A DNA stretch of 64,000 bases from Kitasatospora setae KM-6054 (GCF_000269985.1 NC_016109.1:868001-932000), one strand, 5' to 3'. Counted from the stretch's first letter, positions 15,182-24,087 are shown. Numbers and translations are program-made. The notes: generated from the letters alone by a model not told the origin.

Positions 15182-16141
15182 ATGGAGAACACGAACGATG
15201 ACGGTGTCCGTACCGAACAGCCGCTGGCCGGCCGGATCGCCCTGGTCGCGGGCGCGACCCGGGGCGCGGGCCGGGCGCTGGCGGTGGAGCTGGGCCGGGC
15301 GGGGGCGACGGTCTACGTGACCGGGCGGACGACCCGGACCCGGGTGAGCGAGGTGGGCCGGGCGAGCGAGACGATCGAGGAGACCGGGGAGTTGGTGACG
15401 GCGGCCGGCGGGACGGGCGTCGCGGTGCCCACCGACCACCTGGACGAGGCGCAGGTGCGGGCGCTGTTCGAGCGGATCGAGGCGGCGCACGGGCGCCTGG
15501 ACGTCCTGGTGAACGACCTGTGGGGCGGGGAGCACCTGACCGCCGGGTCGATCTTCGGGAAGAAGAGCTGGGAGACGCCGCTCGCCGACGGGCTGCGGGT
15601 GCTGGAACTGGGCGTCCGCTCGCACGTGGTGACGGCGGCGCTCGGCCTGCCGCTGCTGGTGCGTTCGGACGGGCCGCTGCTGGTGGAGGTCACCGACGGC
15701 ACGGCGGCGTACAACCGCAGGTACCGGGAGAACCTCTACTACGACCTGGCGAAGAACGCGCCGATCCGGATGGCCTTCGGGCTGGGGTCGGAGCTCGCGG
15801 AGTACGGCGGCGCGGCGGTCTGCGTGACGCCGGGTTTCCTGCGCTCGGAGCAGATGCTCACCCACTTCGGCGCGACCGAGCAGACCTGGCGGGACGTCAT
15901 CGCCGTCGAGCCGACCTTCGCGATCGCGGAGTCGCCCCGCTACCTGGCGCGCGGGGTCGCGGCGCTGGCCGCCGACCCGCGGCGGGCCGAGCGGTGGAAC
16001 CGGAAGTCGACCTCCAGCGCCGAGCTGGCCCGGGTCTACGGCGTCACGGACGCGGACGGCAGCCGGCCGGACGCCTGGGGGTACTTCGACGCGCTGGAGG
16101 AGCGGGGGGCGGCGGCGGTCTCGGCGGACGACTACCGCTGA
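15182..16141 (+). CDS. SDR-family oxidoreductase, 319 aa
   Basis: This is a short-chain dehydrogenase/reductase with the Rossmann glycine motif GATRGAG (24-30) and a TGRT sequence after strand 2, which suggests NADP. N-x-W-G is replaced by VNDLWGGEHL. The active-site pair is Y187-x3-K191 (YYDLAKNA), and a PGFL motif follows. It is longer than the classical 250-residue type, with a C-terminal extension carrying AWGYFDALEERG. It resembles the actinobacterial SDRs whose expression follows WYL regulators. Substrate unknown. Its stop overlaps the convergent WYL regulator gene by 10 nt, a close pairing that supports a functional link. A palindrome lies just upstream. Confidence 0.88.
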   Translation: MENTNDDGVRTEQPLAGRIALVAGATRGAGRALAVELGRAGATVYVTGRTTRTRVSEVGRASETIEETGELVTAAGGTGVAVPTDHLDEAQVRALFERIEAAHGRLDVLVNDLWGGEHLTAGSIFGKKSWETPLADGLRVLELGVRSHVVTAALGLPLLVRSDGPLLVEVTDGTAAYNRRYRENLYYDLAKNAPIRMAFGLGSELAEYGGAAVCVTPGFLRSEQMLTHFGATEQTWRDVIAVEPTFAIAESPRYLARGVAALAADPRRAERWNRKSTSSAELARVYGVTDADGSRPDAWGYFDALEERGAAAVSADDYR

Positions 16142-17193
16142 GCCCCGCCCGGGGTCCGACCGTCCGGGGCCCGACCGTCTGGAACCCGACCGCCCGGGTT
16201 CTCGTCGGCGTCCTCCTCCGGGTAGAGCGCGGCGAGGTCCCGGGCGTGCCGGGCGAACCGGGCGCGGAGCGCGGGCGGGGCCAGCACCTCGGCCTCGGCG
16301 CCGAGCCGGACGAGTTCGGCGAACGCGATCTCCTCGCTCTCCACGGCCAGTTCGAGGACGGTCCGGCCGCCGGGTTCCGGGGAGCTCGCGGCCAGTGCGG
16401 CCTCGGCCGCCGTCCGGTCGGTGACCTCGGGCAGGCGGCGCGCGCCCTCCGGGGTGAGCCGGAGGGTGACGGTGGCGCGCAGCAGGGTGCGGGCGAACCG
16501 GGCGCTGTGCTCCTGCCAGTACGCCGCCAGCTCGAAGGCCGCGTCGCGGCTGAACGGTTCGCCGGGCGGGGTGCGCAGCGCGCTGATCCGGTCGGCCCGG
16601 TAGGTGCGGTAGGCGGCCGCGTCCGGGACCCGGGCGACCAGGTACCAGACGCCCGCCTTCAGGACCAGCCCGTACGGTTCGACCTCCCTTGCCGGTCCGG
16701 GTTCGCGGCCGGGGCGGGCGTAGGCGAGTTCGACGGCGCGGTCGGCCCAGAGGGCGCGGGCGAGTTCCGGCAGCAGCTCGGGGGTGGACGGTTCGCGGAA
16801 CCAGGCGGGGGCGTCCAGGTGGAAGCGCCGGGCCGAGGACTCGGCGGCGGCCCGCAGCGAGGGCAGCAGGGTCGCGGAGAGCTTGAGCCGGGCGGTGTCG
16901 GCGGCGTCGGAGAGGCCGAGGTCGCGCAGCGCGGTGGGCAGGCCGGAGAGGTAGAGGGTCTCGGCCTCGGTCGGGTCCAGCGTGGTGAGGCGGGTGCGGT
17001 GGCCGGGGGCGAGCCGGTAGCCGCCGGCCCGGCCGCGTTCGGAGCGGACCGGGATCCCGGCCTCCTGGAGCGCCTGGACGTCGCGGATGACGGTCCGTTC
17101 GGAGACCCCGAGCTCCCGGCCGAGCTCGGCGGCGGTGCGGCCGGGGCTGGACTGGAGCAGCAGGGCCATGCGGATCAGACGGGCGGCGCGCAT
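16132..17193 (-). CDS. HTH-WYL transcriptional regulator, 353 aa
   Basis: The N-terminal HTH (MRAARLIRMALLLQSSPGRT, then LGVSERTVIRDVQALQEAG) is of the DeoR/HTH-11 type. The WYL domain lies at about 150-240 (REVEPYGLVLKAGVWYLVAR, AYRTYRADRISAL), and a C-terminal WCX-like extension follows. WYL proteins sense small ligands or nucleic acids and usually control a neighbouring gene, here probably the SDR gene whose 3' end it overlaps. The start at 17193 follows the family's usual MRAARL opening; an ATG four codons upstream (17205) is the alternative. The C-terminus is a 3 x 15-nt in-frame repeat encoding PDGR-type units. Confidence 0.9.
   Translation of the reverse strand: MRAARLIRMALLLQSSPGRTAAELGRELGVSERTVIRDVQALQEAGIPVRSERGRAGGYRLAPGHRTRLTTLDPTEAETLYLSGLPTALRDLGLSDAADTARLKLSATLLPSLRAAAESSARRFHLDAPAWFREPSTPELLPELARALWADRAVELAYARPGREPGPAREVEPYGLVLKAGVWYLVARVPDAAAYRTYRADRISALRTPPGEPFSRDAAFELAAYWQEHSARFARTLLRATVTLRLTPEGARRLPEVTDRTAAEAALAASSPEPGGRTVLELAVESEEIAFAELVRLGAEAEVLAPPALRARFARHARDLAALYPEEDADENPGGRVPDGRAPDGRTPGGAQR
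16153..16197. repeat. 3 x 15-nt tandem repeat at the end of the WYL gene
   Basis: Three head-to-tail units of the type GGTCCGACCGTCCGG (16153-16167, 16168-16182, 16183-16197), diverged at a few bases. They add PDGR-like residues near the stop of the WYL regulator. Confidence 0.85.
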
Positions 17194-17272
17194 GCGTCCC
17201 AGCATCGCCGATCCGCGCCCCGGCCGGACAATCCGCTGGCCCCGGCCGCCCCCGGTCGGCCACACTCGACGC

Positions 17273-18298
17273 ATGATCGACAGCGACCCGGGAACCGGCC
17301 CGACCACGGCGGACGGCCGGCACGTGGCGGCCGCCCGGTCCGCGCCGGTCGACGACGCGCTGCGGGCCGCCGGGGCGATGGCGGGCGCCGCCGATCCGGC
17401 CGTTCGGGCCGCGGGCCACCTGCGGTTGGGGCGGCGCGCCCAGGTCGGGGTGGACGAGGTGCGGGCGTGGGTCGCGGACGCCGTGCTGGCCCTGGCGGCG
17501 GACGAGCGGGACGCCGGCGTGCTGCCCGCGCTGGTGCGGGCGCTGGAGTCGACGCAGGACGGGCGGGCGCTGCCGGTGTTGCTGGGGCTGGCCGGGCACC
17601 CGGCGTGGGAGGTGCGGGAGGCGGTCGCCCGGGGGCTGCCGTTCCTGGGCGGGGAGGAGTCGGGCCCGCGGCGGGTGCGCGCGCTGCTGGCGCTGTCCCG
17701 GGACGAGGACCCGGACGTGCGCGGGGCGGCGGTGTTCTCGCTCGGCACGCTGGAGGAGTCGCCCGACCCGGCGGTGCCGGACGCGCTGCGCGAGCGGCTG
17801 GCCGACGCGGACCCGGACGTCGCGGCGGAGGCGGTCCGCGGGCTGGCCCGCCGCCGGGGCGCCGCCGTCGTGCCCCGGCTGCTCGCCCTGCTGCGGGCGG
17901 AGGCCGCCGGGGCGGACGGCCCGCACCCGCTGACGCTGTCCGCCGCCGCCGTCCTGGGCCAGCCCGAACTGCTGCCCGCGCTAGCCGAGTTGGCGGCGGC
18001 CGACGCTGCGGACGAGCGGGTCGGCGAGGCGCTGGCCGCCTGCGACCCGGAGCGGACCGGGCGGCTCGACGCGCTGGCCTGGGAGGTGCTGACGGCCCTG
18101 CACGCCCGCCGGCCGGACCTGGACGCGGCGCTCTCCCGGACCCGCTTCACCACCGAGCTCACCCTGCGCGTCGGCCCCCGCCCCGGCCGGGACGGCGGCT
18201 ACTGCGCGGCGGCCCTGCTCCGCCGCGCGGACGACGACCCGGCCGCCGCGGCCGCCCTGGTCGACGCCGACCACCCGCCCGCCGCCGTCTCGCGCTGA
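17273..18298 (+). CDS. HEAT-repeat protein, 341 aa
   Basis: A soluble all-helical protein built from repeated units such as HPAWEVREAVARGLPFLGG, DEDPDVRGAAVFSLGTLEE and DADPDVAAEAVRGLARRR. These are the D-x-D-x-x-V-R-x-x-A pattern of PBS-lyase/HEAT repeats, spanning roughly residues 60-300. Such proteins act as scaffolds in protein-protein contacts. It is divergent from the WYL regulator, with only 79 nt between the two starts. No ribosome site is obvious. No enzymatic motif is seen, and the partner is unknown. Confidence 0.8.
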   Translation: MIDSDPGTGPTTADGRHVAAARSAPVDDALRAAGAMAGAADPAVRAAGHLRLGRRAQVGVDEVRAWVADAVLALAADERDAGVLPALVRALESTQDGRALPVLLGLAGHPAWEVREAVARGLPFLGGEESGPRRVRALLALSRDEDPDVRGAAVFSLGTLEESPDPAVPDALRERLADADPDVAAEAVRGLARRRGAAVVPRLLALLRAEAAGADGPHPLTLSAAAVLGQPELLPALAELAAADAADERVGEALAACDPERTGRLDALAWEVLTALHARRPDLDAALSRTRFTTELTLRVGPRPGRDGGYCAAALLRRADDDPAAAAALVDADHPPAAVSR

Positions 18299-18304
18299 AA
18301 CCGA

Positions 18305-18328
18305 CCACGCGCCCGTCCACGCGCCCGT
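18305..18328. repeat. 2 x 12-nt tandem repeat after the HEAT gene
   Basis: CCACGCGCCCGT twice in direct succession (18305-18316, 18317-18328), beginning 6 nt after the stop codon of the HEAT-repeat gene. Confidence 0.85.
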
Positions 18329-18430
18329 GCCGCGCCCCCGCGCGCCGGGCGGCCGGAGGGTGGAGTGCGGGTTTCGCCGGGAATGCCCCGGGTTGCCCCG
18401 TCCGTCGGCGTATCCCAGGAGCGTGCAGCC

Positions 18431-19135
18431 GTGAGCAGTCCCACTCCCCCGCAGTCGCCCGTCGTGTTCGACGCGCCCTTCTCGGACCGTTCGCAGTGGG
18501 CGGCCGGCGTCTCGTCGGCGTACCCGCCGAACGGGCGGAATCCGGGGGACGACAAGCTGGACCACCTGGTGCCGGGCTACGGGCCGGACGGGGACAGGTT
18601 CACCGCGCTGCGGGAGAGTTCGCGCAGTTGGCGGACGCCGCTGGTGACGACGGAGGGCACGGCGGGCGGGTTCGAGCTGCGGCCGGGCGACCGGCTGGAG
18701 GCGAGCTGCCAGGTGCTGGCGGACCAGGGGGTCTGGCCGGCGATCTGGACCTGGGGGCGGGACGTCGGGCCGGGGCGTCCGCAGCCGGGGCACGGCGAGG
18801 TGGACGTGCTGGAGTACCACGACGACCATCCGGGGCTGCTGGAGCTGAGCAACCACGTCCGCCCGGGCGATCCGGCGTACCTGGACGGGCTGGTGGCGCC
18901 GGGCCGGTGGTTCGACGTCGCCTGCGTGTTCGGCGCGGACTCGGTGCGCTGGGAGCTGGACGGCCGCGAGGTGTACGCGGACGGGCGGGGCGTCGGCCCG
19001 GACTGGCGGGCCTGGATCATCGTGAACCTGTCGGTGTCGGCCGGCCGCCGCTACCACCGCCGTCCGCGCGCCAACTCCCGCCGCCTGTCCTGGCGTTGCC
19101 GCGACCTGGCGGTCCGGCGCTCCGGCGGGGCCTGA
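18431..19135 (+). CDS. GH16-like beta-glucanase domain protein without signal peptide
   Basis: The protein has 234 residues; the GTG at 18431 is chosen because AGGAG (18417-18421) sits 9 nt upstream. The core includes GVWPAIWTWGRDVGPG and GEVDVLEYHDDHPG. EVDVLE (123-128) is the E-x-D-x-x-E catalytic signature of family 16 glycosidases (E123 nucleophile, E128 acid/base). The WFDVACVFGADSVRWELDGR strand pair is also typical. Family 16 enzymes act on extracellular beta-glucans or galactans, but no export signal is visible here, which is odd. The C-terminus is Arg-rich. The stop codon sits in the loop of a strong terminator hairpin. Confidence 0.75.
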   Translation: MSSPTPPQSPVVFDAPFSDRSQWAAGVSSAYPPNGRNPGDDKLDHLVPGYGPDGDRFTALRESSRSWRTPLVTTEGTAGGFELRPGDRLEASCQVLADQGVWPAIWTWGRDVGPGRPQPGHGEVDVLEYHDDHPGLLELSNHVRPGDPAYLDGLVAPGRWFDVACVFGADSVRWELDGREVYADGRGVGPDWRAWIIVNLSVSAGRRYHRRPRANSRRLSWRCRDLAVRRSGGA

Positions 19136-19153
19136 GCCCCGCCGGAGCGCCGG
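19114..19153. terminator. 18-bp terminator hairpin with the stop codon in its loop
   Basis: Perfect 18-bp inverted repeat (19114-19131 and 19136-19153) around the tetraloop CTGA. The TGA stop of the GH16-like gene (19133-19135) is in the loop. It separates that gene from the convergent secreted-protein gene ending at 19191, so it can serve both directions. Confidence 0.85.
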
Positions 19154-19190
19154 GGAGGGCCGAGGGCGGCGGGCGCCGGGCGGCGGGCGC

Positions 19191-20456
19191 TCACCAGTCG
19201 GAGTTGCTCGCCCCCAGTCCGAGCAGCACCTGGTCGAAGCCGTTGCCGTCGCTGTCGTCGGTGTAGGACAGCGCGAGCGTGCCGAACGGCGAGGAGGCGA
19301 CCGCGAGTTGCTCCTGCCGCCCGGTGCCGGTCTGGCTGACGGACTGGGCGGGCAGCCGGCCGGCGAAGGTGCCGTCGGGGTTGAGGCCGCGGGCCCACAC
19401 GGCGGGGTCGGTGCCGGTGGTGTTCCAGCCGACGACGGCGTGGCGCTGGTCGTCGACGCCGATGCTCGGGGTGCCCGCGCCGGTGCCGGTGGAGATCTCG
19501 GTCTCGGCGGAGCCGGGGGTGCCGACGGCGGTGAAGGAGCGGGCCCAGACGCCGCGGGTACCGGTGTGGTCGGACTCCCAGGCGACCGCGAAGTCGCCGT
19601 TGAAGTCGGCTGCGACGGCGGCGTGTCGCTGCTGTCCGCCGCCGAGGCTGTTGGCGCTGCGGCGGGTCAGGGTGACGGCGCCGTTGGCCTTGGCGAGCTT
19701 GACCAGGCCGATCTGGTAGTAGCCGTTGCCGTCGGTGTCCTCGTCCCAGACCACGACGGCGTCGCCGGAGGCGGAGGTGGCGACGTCGGGGTTGTGGTGG
19801 GCGCCGCCGGTGGCGTTGACGGTGACCTCGTACGCCTTGGTGGCGGTCCCGGTGTACCCGGCGGCCTTCACGGTGGCGGCCGCGCTGCCCTGGACGTCCT
19901 CCCAGACGACGGTGAACGCGACGGCGGTGGTGCTGCCGGGCGCGCCGTCCGGGTCGACGGCGACTCGCGGGTGGATCTGCTGGCCGTCGGTGTTCGCGTT
20001 GGCCCGGCCGGAGCCGAGGACGCTGCCGGTCGGGGAGAGCACCCGGTAGGCGATGTTGTCGTAGCCGTTGCCGTCCGGGTCCTCGGCCCAGACGACGACG
20101 GCGTTGCCGCGGTCGTCGAGGCCGACGTCGGGCTGGAGGTGGCGCCAGGCGGTGCCGGCGGTGCCGCCGGCCGAGAGCTTCTGCTCGTAGGCCGGGGTGC
20201 CGTTGTGGTAGGTCCGGATCCAGACGTCGGTGTGGGCGTCGTCGGCGGGGTCGGTGGTGTCGCGGTCGTCCTCCCAGACCACGGCGGTGTCGCCGATCCG
20301 GTTGGCGGCGATCGCGGAGGTGTCCTGGTCCCCGGTGGCGGTGCTGTTGGCGGTGGTCCAGGTGGTGGGGCCGGCCGCCGAGGCGGGGGCGGCCAGGGCG
20401 AGCAGCGCGGCGAGGCCGGTGGCGGCGGCGGTGGCGAGGAGGGCGGTCTTACGCAT
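19191..20456 (-). CDS. Secreted beta-propeller-like protein, 421 aa
   Basis: It has a classical signal peptide (MRKTALLATAAATGLAALLA, then ASA-A at about residue 28). The mature part is a series of about 50-residue repeats, each with a V-V-W-E/D-D-x-D-x-x-G core: DTAVVWEDDRDTTDP, NAVVVWAEDPDGNGYDNI, DAVVVWDEDTDGNGYYQIGL and DFAVAWESDHTGTRG. This pattern suggests a secreted beta-propeller, possibly binding calcium through its D-x-D-x-N-G turns. Function unknown. Its start overlaps the phoD stop by 8 nt, so the two are coupled and probably act together outside the cell. Confidence 0.75.
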   Translation of the reverse strand: MRKTALLATAAATGLAALLALAAPASAAGPTTWTTANSTATGDQDTSAIAANRIGDTAVVWEDDRDTTDPADDAHTDVWIRTYHNGTPAYEQKLSAGGTAGTAWRHLQPDVGLDDRGNAVVVWAEDPDGNGYDNIAYRVLSPTGSVLGSGRANANTDGQQIHPRVAVDPDGAPGSTTAVAFTVVWEDVQGSAAATVKAAGYTGTATKAYEVTVNATGGAHHNPDVATSASGDAVVVWDEDTDGNGYYQIGLVKLAKANGAVTLTRRSANSLGGGQQRHAAVAADFNGDFAVAWESDHTGTRGVWARSFTAVGTPGSAETEISTGTGAGTPSIGVDDQRHAVVGWNTTGTDPAVWARGLNPDGTFAGRLPAQSVSQTGTGRQEQLAVASSPFGTLALSYTDDSDGNGFDQVLLGLGASNSDW

Positions 20457-21987
20457 CGGCCAGTCCCGGTTGTCCGTCGTGGAGGTGGAAGGTGCGGGCG
20501 GTGGTGGCCGCCGCGCCGTGCTCGGTGACGGTCGCCACCGAGCGGAAGTCGGCGGTGATCTGCGCGGGGGTGATCCGGGTGCGGACGTAGCCGCGCCGGT
20601 CGGAGTAGAAGCGCAGGTGCGGGTTGAGCGCGCCGTTCGGGACGGCCGTGGCGGCGCTGCCGTTGCCGCCGCTGGTGATCGAGGTGCAGACCAGTTCGGA
20701 GCCGATGGTGGCCGAGGACGGGTCGGCGTAGTCGGCCTTCAGGTCGTTGCCCCAGGAGGCGTGCACGTCGCCGGTGAGGACGACGGGGTTGCGCACGGCC
20801 CGGTCGACGATGCCCTGCTGGATCCGGGCCCGGCTGGCCCGGTAGCCGTCCCAGGCGTCCATGTTCATCGCGCCGGCCGCGTTGACGTTGCGGGCGAAGA
20901 ACACCTGCTGGCCGATCAGGTCCCAGGTGCCGAGGCGCTGGCCGAGCCCGTCGAGCAGCCACGCCTCCTGGGCGCTGCCGGTGATCGTCCGGGTGGCCAG
21001 GTCGGCGTCGGCGCAGACCTTGCTGCCGTCGCCGCACGCCTGGTCGTCGCGGAACTGGCGGGTGTCGAGCATGTGGAAGGTGGCGAGGGTGCCCCAGCGG
21101 ACCCGGCGGTAGAGCTGGATGCTGTTGCCGGCGGGCGCGGCGGCGGCGCGCAGCGGCATGTTCTCGTAGTACGCCTGGTAGGCGGCGGTGCGCCGGGCCG
21201 TCCACTGGGCGGCGGTCAGCACGGGGCTGTTGTCGGCGCGGACCGTGCCCGCGTAGTTGTTCTCGACCTCGTGGTCGTCCGGGACGACCAGCCAGGGCGC
21301 GATCGCGTGCGCGGCCTGGAGGTCCGGGTCGGTGCGGTAGAGCGCGTGGCGGCGGCGGTAGTCGGCCAGCGAGACGGTCTCGCCGCCGAGGTGCTGGCGC
21401 ACGCCGCCGGTGCCGGCGCCGCCCTCGTAGATGTAGTCGCCCAGGTGCAGGATCAGGTCGGGGCGGTCGTCGGCCATCCGCCGGTAGGCGGTGTAGTAGC
21501 CGCTCTCGTAGTGGGCGCAGGAGGCGAAGGCCATCGTGAAGTCGCGCCCGACCGTGGTCGGGGCGGGCGCGGTCCGGGTCCGGCCGACCGGGGAGACGAA
21601 CCCCTGGGCGCGGAACCGGTAGTAGTACTCGGCGTCGGGGGCGAGGCCGCCGGCCAGCACGTGCACCGAGTGGGCCTGGGCGTAGCGGGCGGTGACCGTG
21701 CCGGAGCCGGCCAGGGTGGCGAAGGTCTCGCTGGTGGAGACCTGCCAGTCGACGGCGACGTCGGCGTTGGGCATGCCGCCCTGGCCGTCCGCGTCGGTCG
21801 GGCTGGGGGCCAGCCTGGTCCACAGCACCACGCTGCTCTCGTCCGGTTCCCCGGAGGCGACGCCGAGCGTGAACGGGAAGGGGGTGGCGGCGGCCGAGAT
21901 CTGCGCTGCCGCGCCGAGTTGGAGCGCGGCGGCGCCCGCGGTGGTGAGCCCGCCTAGCAGGAAGATGCGGCGACTGAGGTTGCTCAT
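20449..21987 (-). CDS. phoD: PhoD-like alkaline phosphatase/phosphodiesterase, Tat-exported
   Basis: The protein has 512 residues. The N-terminus (NLSRRIFLLGGLTTAGAAA) is a twin-arginine signal. A PhoD N-terminal Ig-like domain follows. The metal-site motifs are FASCAHYESGYYTAYRRM, LHLGDYIYEGG, VPDDHEVENNYAG, DTRQFRDDQ and LTGDVHASWG. They give the Fe/Ca-dependent active centre of PhoD, which releases phosphate from mono- and diesters outside the cell. The gene is usually under PhoP control in Streptomyces. One GTTCACC half-site lies 24 nt upstream, but I see no complete direct repeat. It is followed by the coupled beta-propeller-like gene. Confidence 0.93.
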   Translation of the reverse strand: MSNLSRRIFLLGGLTTAGAAALQLGAAAQISAAATPFPFTLGVASGEPDESSVVLWTRLAPSPTDADGQGGMPNADVAVDWQVSTSETFATLAGSGTVTARYAQAHSVHVLAGGLAPDAEYYYRFRAQGFVSPVGRTRTAPAPTTVGRDFTMAFASCAHYESGYYTAYRRMADDRPDLILHLGDYIYEGGAGTGGVRQHLGGETVSLADYRRRHALYRTDPDLQAAHAIAPWLVVPDDHEVENNYAGTVRADNSPVLTAAQWTARRTAAYQAYYENMPLRAAAAPAGNSIQLYRRVRWGTLATFHMLDTRQFRDDQACGDGSKVCADADLATRTITGSAQEAWLLDGLGQRLGTWDLIGQQVFFARNVNAAGAMNMDAWDGYRASRARIQQGIVDRAVRNPVVLTGDVHASWGNDLKADYADPSSATIGSELVCTSITSGGNGSAATAVPNGALNPHLRFYSDRRGYVRTRITPAQITADFRSVATVTEHGAAATTARTFHLHDGQPGLADA

Positions 21988-22010
21988 GACCGGCCATCGT
22001 CACGGACCGA

Positions 22011-22074
22011 GGTGAACTCCCGCCCCCTCGGCGGGAGTCCGCCAAGTGACGTGGCAGCGGCTTGAGTTGCCACG
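22011..22074 (-). promoter_or_regulatory. phoD upstream region: PHO half-site and two palindromes
   Basis: On the minus strand a GTTCACC heptamer (22011-22017) resembles one half of a PHO box. Next to it lies a perfect 9-bp palindrome, ACTCCCGCC (22016-22024) and GGCGGGAGT (22030-22038). A second repeat, CGTGGCA (22050-22056) and TGCCACG (22068-22074), lies further out. The hairpin could lie in the 5' leader or be an operator. Confidence 0.35.
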
Positions 22075-22134
22075 CTCTCCGCACTCTTGGGCCGCAGCCC
22101 CCGCCGCCTGCTCGGGCCTTCGCCACCGCCCTCC

Positions 22135-24087
22135 TCAGCCCAGCAGGGTGCCGAGCGGGCCGGCGATCAGGTGGTAGTCGGCGAGGAAGGCGGTGAACGC
22201 GGCGGCGGCCGTCGCGGTGGCGGTCATCGCGATCCGGCCGGGCAGCCGCCACCAGCCGCGCAGCCAGCCCGCGGTGGCGCCGGCGGTGACGGCGAGGGCG
22301 GCGGGCGGGAGTGCGGCGCCCCACCAGGTGGGGGCGAGGGCGAGCGGGGTGCCGAGCGGGACGGCCTCCATCATCGCGTTGCCGTCGGCGACCAGGGCCA
22401 GCAACGCGGTCAGGAACCCGGCGGCGAGCAGTCCGGTGACGGCGGCGGCGGCCCGGGCGGCGCGGGCCGGGAGCGGGTGGGCGGGGCAGCGGCGCAGCCG
22501 GCGGGTGAGCGCGGTGGCGGGGACGGCGACGGCCGCGCCGAGCAGGACGGCGAGGGCGGCGCCGAGGACGGCGAGCCGGGGGCCGGGCCGCTCGCACCAT
22601 CCGAGGCGGCGGTAGGCGGTGGAGGCGTTGTCGGAGGCGGTGAGCACCCCGTCCCGGAAGGCGATCCGGGCCTGCCCGTCGCGTTCCAGGTACTGGCCGT
22701 CGCCGAGCGGCCGCCAGTACTGGACGGGGGTGCGGGGGTCGGGCGAGAGCCCTTCGGTGCGCAGCAGCCCGGCGTCCGCGGTGGTGACGGTGACGGCGCC
22801 GAACAGTTCCTCGGTGCGCATCATGCTGTCCCGGCTGCCCCGGGCGGCCAGGTACGTCCCGGCGTACCGCCCGCCGCCGTCCACGGGTCCGGTGTCGCCG
22901 CCGGTGACCGCGGCCGCGCCGGGGAGGGTGTCGACGATCGCCCGGATCAGCTGTTTGCCGTCCCAGCCGGCCGTGCCGTCGGTGCCGTCGCCGTTGTAGA
23001 CCACGTACACGCCGAGGTGCTGTTCGGGCAGGACCAGCAGGTTGCCGTGGAAGCCGGGCAGGTCGCCGTCCTTGAACCAGCCGGTGAAGCCGTCGCGGGT
23101 CCAGCCCTCGTAGGCCCAGCCCAGGCCGGGCAGCCGGGGGTGCTGCCGGTAGTGGGTGGTCTGCATCAGGCGGGCGGCGGGGCCGGGGGCGAGCTGGTCG
23201 CGCAGCCAGCGGGCCATGTCGGCGGCGGTGGTGAGGCCGCCGGGTCCGCTGGGCGTCCAGGGGCCGTACTGGCCGTGCTCCTCCGTCCAGTCGGCCGCGC
23301 CGTCGGGGCGGTAGCCGCGGGCGGGGGTGAGCGCGGCGGGGTGCGGCTGGGCGAAGGAGGTGCGGGTCATCCCGAGCGGCCCGAGGACGGTGTCGTGGAG
23401 GTGCTCGGCGTACGGCTTGCCGGCGACCCGCTCGACCACCAGGCCGGCCAGCGCGGCGCCGTAGTTGTCGTACGCGGCGAGGGTGCCGGGCGGGCGGACC
23501 CGGGCCGGGCGGTGCGCGGCGAGGCTGTCGGCGAGGGTGGGGATCCCGTCGGGGGTGGCCGAGTTGACGCCGACCAGGTCGCTGTCGAAGCCGGCCGTGT
23601 GGGTGAGCAGCCGGTCGGTGGTGACGGGACGGCCGGGGTAGGTGTCGGGGATCCGGTTGGCGGGCGGCAGGTAGCGGTTGACGTCGGCGTCGGGGTCGAT
23701 CCGGCCGGCCGCGACCAGGTCGGCGGCGGCCTGCGCGGTGAACAGCTTGGCCAGCGAGCCGAGGTAGAAACCGGTCCGCTCGGGGTCGACGGGGGTCCGC
23801 GCGGCGGTGTCGGCGAGCCCGTAGCCGCGCAGCAGCACCTCGTCGCCGCGGACCACGGCGACGGCCGCGCCGGGGATCCGGTCGCGCCGCAGCTGCTCGG
23901 CGACGGTGCGGTCGACCAGCGCCCCGAGGTCGGCGACCGAGGCGACCGAAGCGGGCGCGACGGAGGACGGCACAGCCGACGCGGGCGCGACAGAGGCCGG
24001 CACAACCGAGGCGGGCGCGGCGGCGCAGGCGAGCGGCAGCAGGGCGGCGAGAGCGAGCCCGAGCGGGGCGGGGCGGGAACCGTTCAT
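22135..24087 (-). CDS. Membrane-anchored serine hydrolase (beta-lactamase/PBP4-like fold), 650 aa
   Basis: An N-terminal signal segment is followed by a Pro-Ala-Ser-Val repeat linker (26-50). The catalytic domain has GSLAKLF (S111-x-x-K114), a YDNYGAAL motif (Y-x-N) and LPGFHGNLLVLP in the place of the H/K-T-G strand. The last 150 residues hold about four membrane helices (VLGAALAVLLGAAVAVPAT and others, after a RRLRRCP loop). Proteins of this layout are class C beta-lactamase relatives of uncertain substrate, acting at the outer face of the membrane on peptides or cell-wall precursors. The start at 24087 is the Met directly before the signal segment. It is divergent from the histidine kinase gene. 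Confidence 0.85.
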   Translation of the reverse strand: MNGSRPAPLGLALAALLPLACAAAPASVVPASVAPASAVPSSVAPASVASVADLGALVDRTVAEQLRRDRIPGAAVAVVRGDEVLLRGYGLADTAARTPVDPERTGFYLGSLAKLFTAQAAADLVAAGRIDPDADVNRYLPPANRIPDTYPGRPVTTDRLLTHTAGFDSDLVGVNSATPDGIPTLADSLAAHRPARVRPPGTLAAYDNYGAALAGLVVERVAGKPYAEHLHDTVLGPLGMTRTSFAQPHPAALTPARGYRPDGAADWTEEHGQYGPWTPSGPGGLTTAADMARWLRDQLAPGPAARLMQTTHYRQHPRLPGLGWAYEGWTRDGFTGWFKDGDLPGFHGNLLVLPEQHLGVYVVYNGDGTDGTAGWDGKQLIRAIVDTLPGAAAVTGGDTGPVDGGGRYAGTYLAARGSRDSMMRTEELFGAVTVTTADAGLLRTEGLSPDPRTPVQYWRPLGDGQYLERDGQARIAFRDGVLTASDNASTAYRRLGWCERPGPRLAVLGAALAVLLGAAVAVPATALTRRLRRCPAHPLPARAARAAAAVTGLLAAGFLTALLALVADGNAMMEAVPLGTPLALAPTWWGAALPPAALAVTAGATAGWLRGWWRLPGRIAMTATATAAAAFTAFLADYHLIAGPLGTLLG

